Below are positions 1-6,842 of a DNA stretch of 10,220 nucleotides, piece after piece. Numbering within the stretch: the first letter of the stretch is position 1; every line of letters starts with the position of its first letter. A program made the translations under genes and the position numbers. The notes beneath the pieces are model-generated. The model was not told the origin of the DNA and ran no database searches. It was given only the letters and a program-made list of their open reading frames with translations. The DNA lies in assembly GCA_023300255.1 (NCBI GenBank), contig JALZWC010000906.1, positions 1 to 10,220 on the forward strand, in the 5' to 3' direction. The DNA comes from Saprospiraceae bacterium. Its GTDB lineage: Bacteria > Bacteroidota > Bacteroidia > Chitinophagales > Saprospiraceae.

Positions 1-315
1 TTGTAGCATGGTAAAAAATGTCAACATCTTATTGTGTTCTTTAGATCTAATATATATGTTCCCCCAATTCTTTACACACTCATTACATATAACTATAAAT
101 AGCTGAGTTCGTGACAACGGAGACCTCTAACCAATATCTTCCACACAAACCCTGCAAAGTTGTCCAATATTTATTAACTTCGACCTTGTAATTAAATCCT
201 ATGAGAAATGAATTCTACACATTGAAGTAACGATAAAACGACAACTCCATAATTTGGACAGCTTATTATTTCATCGTTATAGAAGAAGTGGAAGAAAAAT
301 AAAACTTACAATTAA
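1..315. other. Non-coding stretch upstream of the beta-CASP gene
   Basis: I see no convincing gene here. The longest plausible reading at the left edge (plus frame through ATG 8 to TGA 104) gives about 32 residues with no recognisable motif. A weak imperfect inverted repeat lies at 228-237 and 270-279 (9 of 10 positions, 32-base loop), close enough to the gene at 316 to be in its leader. No clear TAnnTTTG promoter box was found. The stretch is AT-rich and may simply be the leader and promoter region of the downstream gene. Confidence 0.4.
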
Positions 316-1770
316 ATGAAAATACAATTCTGCGGTGCTGCAAAAGAGGTAACAGGAAGTTCTCACCTAATTACTTTAGATAGTGGCTATAAAATATTAT
401 TAGATTGCGGATTATATCAAGGCAATAGTGAAGAGATGAAAGAATTCAATGAACAATGGATATACAATCCAAAGGACATTGATTGCTTGGTGTTGTCTCA
501 TGCGCATATAGATCATAGTGGTCGAATTCCAAAGCTAGTAAAAGATGGATTTAATGGAAACATCCATAGTACCCATGCGACTAGAAGTTTATGCGCAATC
601 ATGCTTTTAGATAGTTCTAAAATTCAAGAACGGGATGCAGAATATTATAATAAGCGCTTAGCTGCAAAAAAGGCGAAAAAGAAAAAATCGAAAAAGAAAA
701 AAGGTACAAAGGAAGCAGCAAATAAACCTAGAGTACCACTTTATACTAGTGAGCATGTTAAAGAAACGATGAATTTATTCATTAGCTATCCCTATGATAG
801 AAGAATAAACATCCATGAAGGAGTAGAGATTTTATTCAGAGATGCAGGACATATTCTCGGCAGTGCTAGTGTTACTTTAAAAATTACAGAAAACGGTAAA
901 ACAACCGTGATTGGTTTCACTGGAGATATTGGTAGACCTGATCGTCCGATCCTAAGAGATCCGATGAAAATGCCAAAAGTAGATTACTTAATTTGTGAAT
1001 CTACTTATGGTGATAAAGACCATGATGCAAAACCTGGAGAAGATAACAAGTTCCTTAAAATCATTAAAGAAACTTGTATAAAGAAAAAAGGAAAGTTAAT
1101 TATTCCTGCCTTTAGTATAGGTCGAACTCAGGAGATTGTCTATATGCTGGACCAATTATCTACCGCAGGTGTACTGCCAAAAATACCCGTATATGTAGAT
1201 AGCCCACTGGCGGTCAATGCAACGACGGTATTTGGTTCGCATCCTGAGTGTTATGATGATGATTTGCATGAGTATATGTTGACAGATGATAATCCTTTTG
1301 GTTTTAATGATCTGACTTATATTAAAGATGTAGCACTCTCTAAGCAATTAAATTTTTCCAAGGAACCATGTATCATTATTAGTTCCTCTGGTATGATGAA
1401 TGCGGGAAGGGTCCGACACCATTTAGCTAATAATATTGCAAATCCAAAAAATACTTTTCTAATAGTAGGATATTGTGCTCCTCATACACCAGGAGGGATG
1501 CTAAGAAATGGTATTGAGAAAATAAAGCTATACGGGGAAGTACATCCTGTCAAAGCAACAATCGAAATCATGGAGTCTTTTTCTGCCCATGCCGATCGTG
1601 GAGAAATTCTAAATTTCATCAAACACCAGAAGAAAGGATTGAAGCATTTATTCTTAGTACATGGTGTAGAAGATAAGCAAAAGAAATTCAAGTCTATGCT
1701 TGGAAAAAATGGCTTTAAGAAAGTTGCTATACCTAATCTTGGTCAAGAGTTTGAATTAGAAGTTGGTTAG
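316..1770 (+). CDS. MBL-fold beta-CASP metallohydrolase (predicted RNase / RNA-processing exonuclease family)
   Basis: This 484-residue cytoplasmic protein shows the full metallo-beta-lactamase plus beta-CASP layout. The metal-binding HxHxDH motif is H62, H64, D66, H67. Motif 3 is H179 in GHILGSA and motif 4 is D204 in FTGDIGR. The beta-CASP part has ESTYGD (E228), the IPAFSIGRTQE segment (264-273), SSGMMNAGRVRHHL (357-370, with H368/H369) and the motif C histidine H425 in FSAHAD. All expected catalytic residues are present, so it should be active. Family members are CPSF73/RNase J-like nucleases acting on RNA; the exact substrate of this bacterial single-protein branch is not deducible here. 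An unusual feature is a lysine-rich stretch at residues 117-132, inside the MBL half, probably a surface loop that could bind nucleic acid (inference). ATG 316 gives a natural N-terminus that starts directly in the first beta strand. No Shine-Dalgarno is obvious. It appears monocistronic. Confidence 0.9.
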   Translation: MKIQFCGAAKEVTGSSHLITLDSGYKILLDCGLYQGNSEEMKEFNEQWIYNPKDIDCLVLSHAHIDHSGRIPKLVKDGFNGNIHSTHATRSLCAIMLLDSSKIQERDAEYYNKRLAAKKAKKKKSKKKKGTKEAANKPRVPLYTSEHVKETMNLFISYPYDRRINIHEGVEILFRDAGHILGSASVTLKITENGKTTVIGFTGDIGRPDRPILRDPMKMPKVDYLICESTYGDKDHDAKPGEDNKFLKIIKETCIKKKGKLIIPAFSIGRTQEIVYMLDQLSTAGVLPKIPVYVDSPLAVNATTVFGSHPECYDDDLHEYMLTDDNPFGFNDLTYIKDVALSKQLNFSKEPCIIISSSGMMNAGRVRHHLANNIANPKNTFLIVGYCAPHTPGGMLRNGIEKIKLYGEVHPVKATIEIMESFSAHADRGEILNFIKHQKKGLKHLFLVHGVEDKQKKFKSMLGKNGFKKVAIPNLGQEFELEVG

Positions 1771-1947
1771 GTAATAAGAAATAAATAATCTACTAGTGTT
1801 TATTTCAAAAAAAATCGTATAGTAAAATTTGACTACTGAGTGTCAACGTTTTATAAGCATTCAAAATTCAAAATTTTTCATTCAGAATTAAGTCTACTAC
1901 TTCCTAAAAATAAATTGAGTGTATAACAAAGTTGGGTAGCCAATTTA

Positions 1948-1978
1948 TTCATCCGATCACTTCCAGTGGTCGGATGAA
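1948..1978. repeat. 14-bp stem hairpin (first of a pair), possible terminator or repeat element
   Basis: Bases 1948-1961 pair completely with 1965-1978 (one G-T wobble) across the three-base loop TCC. The stem is GC-rich compared with its surroundings. It lies about 180 bases after the stop of the beta-CASP gene, far for a simple terminator, and has no long T run after it. Its core is repeated in inverted orientation in the next hairpin. Confidence 0.7.
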
Positions 1979-1987
1979 ACGTACAGC

Positions 1988-2018
1988 TTGATCGGACCAT
2001 TGCAAGTGATCCGATCAA
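1988..2018. repeat. Second hairpin of the pair, 9-bp outer stem plus imperfect inner stem
   Basis: Bases 1988-1996 pair perfectly with 2010-2018; inside, after one C-A mismatch, four further pairs form around the loop GCA at 2002-2004. The reverse complement of this hairpin resembles the first one through the central segment TCACTTnCAnTGGTC, so the two probably derive from one element. The stem is followed by TTTTAGG, a short T run, so a weak terminator on the plus strand is possible. Confidence 0.65.
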
Positions 2019-2092
2019 TTTTAGGAAAGTGCTCCTGAATTGTTTTGCACTCAAATAAATTGATCTATTCTTAGTACACTGTAAAATAAACA

Positions 2093-2611
2093 ATGGATAC
2101 TCCACTAGCATTACTTCCGCTTTCCAGCGCACTTAATATATTGTCTTCCGACTTATTTGAAGAGGGGCTCAAATTATCTAAAGCGAGTCCTAGAAAAAGA
2201 ATCATTTTACCGATGCATAAATCATCGGATGCCTCTATGCATCGGATGCTCAACTTTCTTCAACCTGGAAGCTATATTCGACCGCATAATCACTCTACTT
2301 CTAATAAAACAGAATCTGTTATTGTCATAAAAGGGTCTATCCAATTTTTTACTTTTTTTGAAGATGGTACGATTGATAATAAATGCATCATTGGTGGGGC
2401 TAGTAAAAATTTCGGCGTAGATATTGAACCAGATGTCTACCATGCTTTTTTTGCATTGGAAGAAGACACGGTCGTTTTTGAATCTAAGCCTGGCCCGTAT
2501 GATAAGGAAACAGATAAGTTATTTGCGGAATGGTCACCAGCGGAAGGTACAGAGGATGCGCTGTTTTACATGGAGATGTTGAGGGAATGGGAAATTGAGA
2601 AGGAGGCATAA
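2093..2611 (+). CDS. WbuC-family cupin-fold metalloprotein
   Basis: This 172-residue protein has the hallmarks of the WbuC cupin family: the N-terminal segment with HR-M (H50, R51, M52), the cupin motif 1 region NFLQPGSYIRPHNH with likely metal ligands H65, H67 and E74, a second motif around VYHAFF (H117), and the family-specific tail ESKPGPYDKETDKLFAEWSPAEG (130-152). All likely metal ligands are kept, so a metal-binding cupin is expected; the reaction is not established. Family members often sit in O-antigen or polysaccharide gene clusters, but no sugar-modifying gene is seen here, so a surface-polysaccharide role is only a guess. ATG 2093 is the first in-frame start and leaves a short N-terminal helix; there is no Shine-Dalgarno. 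The gene is convergent with feoB and appears to stand alone. Confidence 0.85.
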   Translation: MDTPLALLPLSSALNILSSDLFEEGLKLSKASPRKRIILPMHKSSDASMHRMLNFLQPGSYIRPHNHSTSNKTESVIVIKGSIQFFTFFEDGTIDNKCIIGGASKNFGVDIEPDVYHAFFALEEDTVVFESKPGPYDKETDKLFAEWSPAEGTEDALFYMEMLREWEIEKEA

Positions 2612-2637
2612 GGGAAGTCGACAAAAACCAGAAACTT

Positions 2638-2684
2638 TAAATCATATATCCATCTTACTTTGAACTAGATGGATATATGATTTA
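2638..2684. terminator. Long hairpin between convergent genes, probable bidirectional terminator
   Basis: An 18-bp perfect stem is formed by 2638-2655 and 2667-2684 around an 11-base loop. It lies 27 bases after the stop of the cupin gene and about 70 bases from the stop of feoB on the other strand. The stem is AT-rich with a GATGGAT/ATCCATC core, so it is less stable than a classic intrinsic terminator, but its place and length suggest transcription termination in both directions. Confidence 0.55.
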
Positions 2685-2737
2685 TGATGTAAGATATATG
2701 ATTTATGATTTGAGCTAGATTTGAACTAGATGGATAT
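2659..2737. repeat. Short direct repeats between the cupin gene and feoB
   Basis: The 18-base unit beginning TTTGAACTAGATGG occurs at 2659-2676 and again at 2720-2737, and a truncated variant TTTGAGCTAGAT lies at 2709-2720. A second unit, GATATATGATTTATGAT, occurs at 2672-2688 and 2693-2709. The two units overlap the right arm of the hairpin at 2638-2684, so the region looks like a hairpin whose right half has been copied by local duplication. Confidence 0.75.
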
Positions 2738-2753
2738 GATTTTATCTAACGAT

Positions 2754-4904
2754 CTATTTAAACACTTGATAAACAATAAAACTTCCTAAATAAGCCAAGC
2801 CCGTCATAAAGAAGAATTGAATAATTGGCCATTTCCAGCTATTAGTCTCTCGCTTGACCACTGCCAAAGTACTCATACACATCATAGCAAAAACATAGAA
2901 TATTAATAGCGATAAAGAAGTCGCAAAATCATAAATAGGTTTTCCTGTAAGTGGATCTTTTTCTCTAGCCATTCGATCTCTAATAGATCCTTCCTCCTCT
3001 TCACTACCAATACTATAGATCGTTGCCATTGTTCCAACAAATACTTCTCTAGCGGCAAAAGAAGTAATCAAGGCAATTCCTATTTTCCAATCAAAACCCA
3101 AAGGTCTTATTGCTGGTTCTATAAATTTACCAAGGTGGCCTGCATAAGAAGCTTCTATTTTATTAGCAGCAATTAAGTCTGCTGTTTGCGTTTCACTAAA
3201 ATTTTTCTGTTGTGCTAATGTTATGGCCTGTGTCTCTGCTTCTGCTATTTTAGTCCCTGGTCCATAAGAAGCTAGTACCCAAAGAACGATAGATACAATC
3301 AATATAATTCTTCCTGCTTCTATGGTAAACGTCTTTACTTTTTCCCACACATTCAACAGTATGTTTCTAACTACGGGCATTCTATATTCTGGTAATTCTA
3401 ACATTAAAAAACTACGTTCTTCAGAATGAAGCAATCGTTTTAAAATGTAAGCAGAACCTAATGCTGCTATAATCCCTAATAGATATAAACCCATAAATGC
3501 TAAGCCCTGTGCATTAAATATCCCCCAACTAGCAGTGGCGGGTACAACAAAACCTATGAGCACCGTGTATACAGGAATACGAGCAGAGCAACTAATGAAA
3601 GGCGTGACCATAATACTAATCAAGCGCTCCTTCCAATTACTAATCGTTCGAGTGGACATAACCGCAGGAATTGCACAAGCCGCTCCAGATACTAAAGCGA
3701 CAATACTCCGACCGTTGAGTCCAAAACGTTGCATTACATTGTCAAACATAAATACCGCCCGCGCCATATACCCTACTTCCTCTAATATAGAAATCAATAA
3801 AAATAAGATCGCAATCTGTGGAATAAATATTAAAATCCCTCCAAGCCCAGCAATGATTCCATCTGTCAATAGATCAGCATACCAGCTCTCAGGTAAAGTC
3901 GTCTTTACAAAACTATTTAAGTTCGCAAACCCTGCATCTATCAAATCCGTAGGAAAGGAAGACCAAGAATAAATCGCCTGAAAAACGATTAACATTAATG
4001 CAAAAAAGATGATAGGTCCCCAGATATTATGGGTAACAATACCATCTATTTTATCTGTTAAGCTTAAGCCTTTCCCTTCAGGTCGTTGAATCGCTTTTTT
4101 CAACATTGGCGTAAAACGATCATATCGCTGCATGACCTCTCGCACTTGCATACTCAAGCGATTAAAACCACTTTGAATGATATGCTCATTAATATGCTCT
4201 CGATCCGATTGAGTTAGAAAAGGTAAACGCCCAGCGTTTTGGGCTATTAATAAAGCGAGGTAAGAATTATTTATATTAAGTTTCGATTGGACTGTTTTGG
4301 CTAAGTCTTTTTCTCCTTTAGATAAATCATAAAAAGCACTTGGTGCTTGGCTAGGTTTTTCTATTAACTGGCTTATTTCTTCTTTTAGCTGCGGAATATT
4401 TTCTCCCTCTCTAGCACTGATCGCTATTACAGGTACTTTTAAAGAATCTTGTAACGCAGCCGTATCATACCAGATCTCTTCTTTTCTTGCAGCGTCGGCC
4501 ATGTTTAAAGCAAGCAAAGTAGGTATCCCCAAATCTCTTACTTGCGTAAACAGTAGTAAGTGCTGTTCTAGGTGAGTAATATCAGCAACATATACGATCA
4601 CATCTGGATAGTACTGATCTTCTTGATTGGCTAGAATATTTAAGACGACACGCTCATCTTGAGAGGTGGGATAAAGGCTATAGGTACCAGGAAAATCAAC
4701 TAAGCGTACTTTCAATTGATTGTCCAATTGAAAATTCCCTACTTTCTTTTCAACAGTGACCCCCGGAAAGTTTCCCACTTTTTGGCGAAGTCCTGTTAAC
4801 TGATTAAAGACGGTAGATTTTCCACAATTGGGATTCCCAATAAGTGCTACCGTAACTGTCTTTTTTCCCTGTAAAGGTTTCTTAACTACTTCAGCATTAT
4901 ACAT
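2754..4904 (-). CDS. feoB: Ferrous iron transporter B (FeoB), GTPase-coupled inner-membrane Fe(II) permease
   Basis: The 716-residue protein has an N-terminal G domain with G1 GNPNCGKST (23-31), G3 DFPG (70-73), G4 NMAD (134-137) and G5 SAR (163-165), followed by a helical regulatory domain (about 170-290) and a polytopic membrane region. The two Gate-type segments are visible: EEVGYMARA to SGAACAIPAVM (C410) with SCSARIPVYT (C439), and the later FAAREVFVGTMATIYSIG (616-632). The C-terminus AMMCMSTLAVVKRET (673-687, C676) to SWKWP is typical of the family. It imports Fe(II) across the inner membrane using GTP binding and hydrolysis. It is slightly shorter than the E. coli protein but intact. 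It overlaps feoA by 19 bp, indicating translational coupling, and no feoC follows. Confidence 0.97.
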   Translation of the reverse strand: MYNAEVVKKPLQGKKTVTVALIGNPNCGKSTVFNQLTGLRQKVGNFPGVTVEKKVGNFQLDNQLKVRLVDFPGTYSLYPTSQDERVVLNILANQEDQYYPDVIVYVADITHLEQHLLLFTQVRDLGIPTLLALNMADAARKEEIWYDTAALQDSLKVPVIAISAREGENIPQLKEEISQLIEKPSQAPSAFYDLSKGEKDLAKTVQSKLNINNSYLALLIAQNAGRLPFLTQSDREHINEHIIQSGFNRLSMQVREVMQRYDRFTPMLKKAIQRPEGKGLSLTDKIDGIVTHNIWGPIIFFALMLIVFQAIYSWSSFPTDLIDAGFANLNSFVKTTLPESWYADLLTDGIIAGLGGILIFIPQIAILFLLISILEEVGYMARAVFMFDNVMQRFGLNGRSIVALVSGAACAIPAVMSTRTISNWKERLISIMVTPFISCSARIPVYTVLIGFVVPATASWGIFNAQGLAFMGLYLLGIIAALGSAYILKRLLHSEERSFLMLELPEYRMPVVRNILLNVWEKVKTFTIEAGRIILIVSIVLWVLASYGPGTKIAEAETQAITLAQQKNFSETQTADLIAANKIEASYAGHLGKFIEPAIRPLGFDWKIGIALITSFAAREVFVGTMATIYSIGSEEEEGSIRDRMAREKDPLTGKPIYDFATSLSLLIFYVFAMMCMSTLAVVKRETNSWKWPIIQFFFMTGLAYLGSFIVYQVFK

Positions 4905-5107
4905 TCAGCTTCCTTGTTTCTAATAGCAAATTGTTGGTTTTCCATCTTCAAATAAATAGCGCCACCTAATGGAGCTTTTCTAATTACCTGCACATTATTC
5001 CCTGGCAAAATGCCCATTGTCATTAATTGGCAACCCGCCTGTTCATCAGAAAAAGCAGCAATAGTACCTTTCTTTCCTAATTCTAGATTATTTAGTGTAT
5101 TTGGCAT
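4886..5107 (-). CDS. feoA: FeoA, small SH3-like partner of FeoB
   Basis: This 73-residue protein matches the FeoA SH3-like fold: LxxMGILPGNNV (28-39), RKAPLGGAIYLKM (43-55) and the closing FAIRNKEAECI (60-70). FeoA is a small cytoplasmic protein required for full FeoB activity and thought to bind it. It is the first gene of the operon; its last 19 bases overlap the start of feoB, in a different frame. Bacteroidota often carry FeoA either separate, as here, or fused to FeoB. The upstream region holds two operator-like repeats that could carry iron control. Confidence 0.93.
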   Translation of the reverse strand: MPNTLNNLELGKKGTIAAFSDEQAGCQLMTMGILPGNNVQVIRKAPLGGAIYLKMENQQFAIRNKEAECIMLK

Positions 5108-5138
5108 TTCTATCTATTTTGAGTAAAAAGCTTATTTT

Positions 5139-5175
5139 AATTTAATCTAAATAAAGCATAAATTTAATACTAAAT
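5139..5175 (-). promoter_or_regulatory. Two operator-like repeats upstream of feoA, candidate metal-regulator sites
   Basis: AATTTAATCTAAAT (5139-5152) and AATTTAATACTAAAT (5161-5175) are near-identical, differ by one inserted base, and start 22 bp apart, about two helical turns. Each is partly palindromic (the first sits in TTTAnnTTAAnnTAAA-like symmetry at 5136-5151). They lie 32-68 bases before the feoA start, where a Fur- or DtxR-type iron repressor would act. They do not clearly match a textbook Fur or DtxR consensus, and the AT-rich background makes chance similarity possible. Confidence 0.35.
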
Positions 5176-5478
5176 CGCATTAAAAAAAGGAATATCTCTA
5201 AAAAATATCCATAAATCGACAAGATTTTATCTTCTTTTTACAAATCGAGTACATATTAACCCATTTATTAACGATTTAGTAAGGATATGTTTATAAGAAT
5301 AAATAACTGCTAAAAGGAGGTGATTCATCAATAAGACAAGAAATTTTGCTCAATACAAATAAAATTAGTTGTTCTTTTAAATCTACTACTACCTCCATCT
5401 GATAAAATATACTACTTACAGGTTCTTTCATTGAGAGAATTGCCCTCTAATATTAACACTTCGTTATAATTTTCTCTG

Positions 5479-5509
5479 TTGACTAATTTACTATTTGTAT
5501 GTAGTTTAG
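5479..5509 (+). promoter_or_regulatory. Candidate Bacteroidota-type promoter for the SH3b lipoprotein gene
   Basis: TTG at 5479-5481 is followed after 20 bases by TAGTTTAG at 5502-5509, which matches TAnnTTTG in 7 of 8 positions. The box ends only four bases before ATG 5514, so if it is used, the transcript would start at or after that ATG. This favours a leaderless message or a downstream start for the lipoprotein. Confidence 0.35.
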
Positions 5510-5513
5510 CGCT

Positions 5514-6671
5514 ATGTTTTTATCTCCTATTCACTCCAATTTATTTTATACAAAAAAAGCTTTCCCTATTCGAAAGACTAAAAATTTATTTTTGTTTTTA
5601 TTTTCTTTTTGTTTTGTAGTTTCCTGTAATACCACTACAAAAGACTTCACCAGTTTGTCTACTGAGATGGTCTTATATGAAAAAGTCTTAGAATTAAGCA
5701 CTATTGTACCTGAGGTATATCTAAGAATAGATCCTAGTTTCACAAGTGATTTTATAGAAACTTTACCAAGAGGAACCCGTCTAGAAGGGCTCGCTTTCAG
5801 TAATAAGACCAATTCGACAAAACGTGTTAATGGAATTATCTATAAAGAACCTTGGCAACAAGTAAAAACAGAGGATGGTAAAATAGGTTGGGTATATGGA
5901 GGTGAATTAATGCTTATTAAAGCTGTTATTCCTACCGCAGCACAAAATACTTTTCTACAAAAAAGATTAAGCGGAATATTTGGTCCAGATCTTTCTGTTG
6001 AGATATTACAATATAGAAAAACGTATCAGGCAATATCTACTAGCAGTACTTTTGCTGAAGTATATAGCAAAGGCTTAAGTATTAGAGATTCTGTTGCCTT
6101 AATATTAGCCTCTAAAGCAGAAATAGTAGATCCCTATGAACCAGTAGATTTTTCTTGGTTGGAATATTGCTTACCCGGACTTCGTATAGAATTAGTTGCT
6201 GAAGCTACTACTTATTACCCATATATTGACTACGCAGCTTTTTTAGAGAAATCTAATATGACTTCTGGAAAAGAGGACGATTTGTTTTCACAATTAAATG
6301 TAGCTATGTATAAAGACAGTGTGGAGCAAGCTTTTCCAAGCTGGGTACTACAAACTTGGGACTATGGAGGACATAGCCTTTTGGGATCCAATAAACATTT
6401 TGAATTATTACAATTGATAGACGCTATTTATCAGCAAACCTCGCTATTTAATCCACACATTATTGGTTATAAAGATGCTTTACTAAGTGATATTTTAGCA
6501 GAATGGGTTACCTATTCCGATACTCAAGAAGCTATACAAAAAGAATTAAAACAGATTATTTCCCATAATTTCTCTTGTCTAACAGAAGAAGAACAACTAC
6601 AATTACAGCAGCGACTAGTCGCTTTTGATAATCCTGATTTGCATAATATCAGTTTAGGCAATAGGAAATAA
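5514..6671 (+). CDS. SH3b-domain lipoprotein of unknown function
   Basis: The product (385 residues from ATG 5514) carries a lipoprotein signal: basic RKTKN (20-24), a hydrophobic core rich in Phe and Leu, and the lipobox VVSC with C38 as the likely lipidated cysteine. After a short linker comes a bacterial SH3 (SH3b) domain at about 66-133, with VYLRIDPSFTSDFIETLPRGT at its start and DGKIGWVYGGEL at its end; such domains often bind cell-wall peptides or proteins. The remaining 250 residues are mixed helical with several Trp/Tyr residues and match nothing I recognise. The 19 residues before the signal are unusually long and lie over the candidate promoter, so translation may really begin further in, for example at the ATT codon at 5568 (I19). 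Expected location is the periplasmic face of a membrane. No partner is evident. Confidence 0.7.
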   Translation: MFLSPIHSNLFYTKKAFPIRKTKNLFLFLFSFCFVVSCNTTTKDFTSLSTEMVLYEKVLELSTIVPEVYLRIDPSFTSDFIETLPRGTRLEGLAFSNKTNSTKRVNGIIYKEPWQQVKTEDGKIGWVYGGELMLIKAVIPTAAQNTFLQKRLSGIFGPDLSVEILQYRKTYQAISTSSTFAEVYSKGLSIRDSVALILASKAEIVDPYEPVDFSWLEYCLPGLRIELVAEATTYYPYIDYAAFLEKSNMTSGKEDDLFSQLNVAMYKDSVEQAFPSWVLQTWDYGGHSLLGSNKHFELLQLIDAIYQQTSLFNPHIIGYKDALLSDILAEWVTYSDTQEAIQKELKQIISHNFSCLTEEEQLQLQQRLVAFDNPDLHNISLGNRK

Positions 6672-6754
6672 CTGTTGAAGTTCTTTAAAAGAGTATATTT
6701 TTTTGAATAATTTCTATTTCCCTCATCTAAAATGTAATGTATTACGTAGATATT

Positions 6755-6787
6755 TTTGTGCTATTCCCTAGCTTAGCTTTATTTTTG
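6755..6787 (+). promoter_or_regulatory. Candidate Bacteroidota sigma-A promoter for the gene at 6843
   Basis: TTTG at 6755-6758 and TATTTTTG at 6780-6787 are separated by 21 bases, an exact fit to the Bacteroidota form TTTG-N19-21-TAnnTTTG. Transcription would start near 6793-6796, leaving a leader of about 50 bases. The TTTG itself is part of another TATTTTTG (6751-6758), so the octamer occurs twice 29 bases apart. This suggests the gene at 6843 is transcribed independently of the lipoprotein gene before it. Confidence 0.55.
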
Positions 6788-6842
6788 TAGGAATAGACTT
6801 GTTTTCAAACAGCAAGTATACTAATCACGAATTCATTAATCC

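Larger units (their letters stand above)
1771..2092. other. Intergenic region with paired hairpins between the beta-CASP gene and the cupin gene
   Basis: No gene is supported in these 322 bases. The central part carries the two hairpins listed separately, inside a looser inverted repeat at 1915-1929 and 2040-2054 (13 of 15 positions). The first 100 bases are very AT-rich. A weak promoter-like box TTGTTTTG at 2040-2047 (7 of 8 to TAnnTTTG) could serve the cupin gene, but no matching -33 element is convincing. Confidence 0.5.
5108..5513. other. Divergent intergenic region between feoA and the SH3b lipoprotein gene
   Basis: These 406 bases carry the promoters of two divergent genes. Next to feoA are the two operator-like repeats (5139-5175). 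At 5313-5324 lies a strong Shine-Dalgarno-like sequence without a sensible start codon after it. An 18-codon reading from TTG 5346 to TGA 5400 follows, but the start is about 25 bases from that sequence and the peptide has no recognisable feature, so it is not called. The remainder is plain AT-rich sequence. Confidence 0.5.

Noticed and set aside
1..106. C-terminal end of a gene entering from the left
   Set aside because: The only plus frame of note gives about 34 residues with no recognisable motif and unremarkable composition; the minus frames hold early stops or lack a start.
2638..2740. CRISPR-like array from the direct repeats before feoB
   Set aside because: Only two or three short AT-rich copies without regular spacing and no cas genes.
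3535..3972. 145-codon open frame on the plus strand inside feoB
   Set aside because: It is antisense to the conserved membrane core of FeoB and its product has no recognisable feature; it is a shadow of the real gene.
5305..5345. Possible fragment of a 16S rRNA gene 3' end on the minus strand
   Set aside because: Only about 17 bases resemble the tail (14 of 17); the preceding helix 45 sequence is absent, so there is no rRNA remnant.
5346..5402. 18-codon small peptide starting at TTG
   Set aside because: The rare start is about 25 bases from the Shine-Dalgarno-like sequence and the peptide has no precursor-like leader or core that I can recognise.
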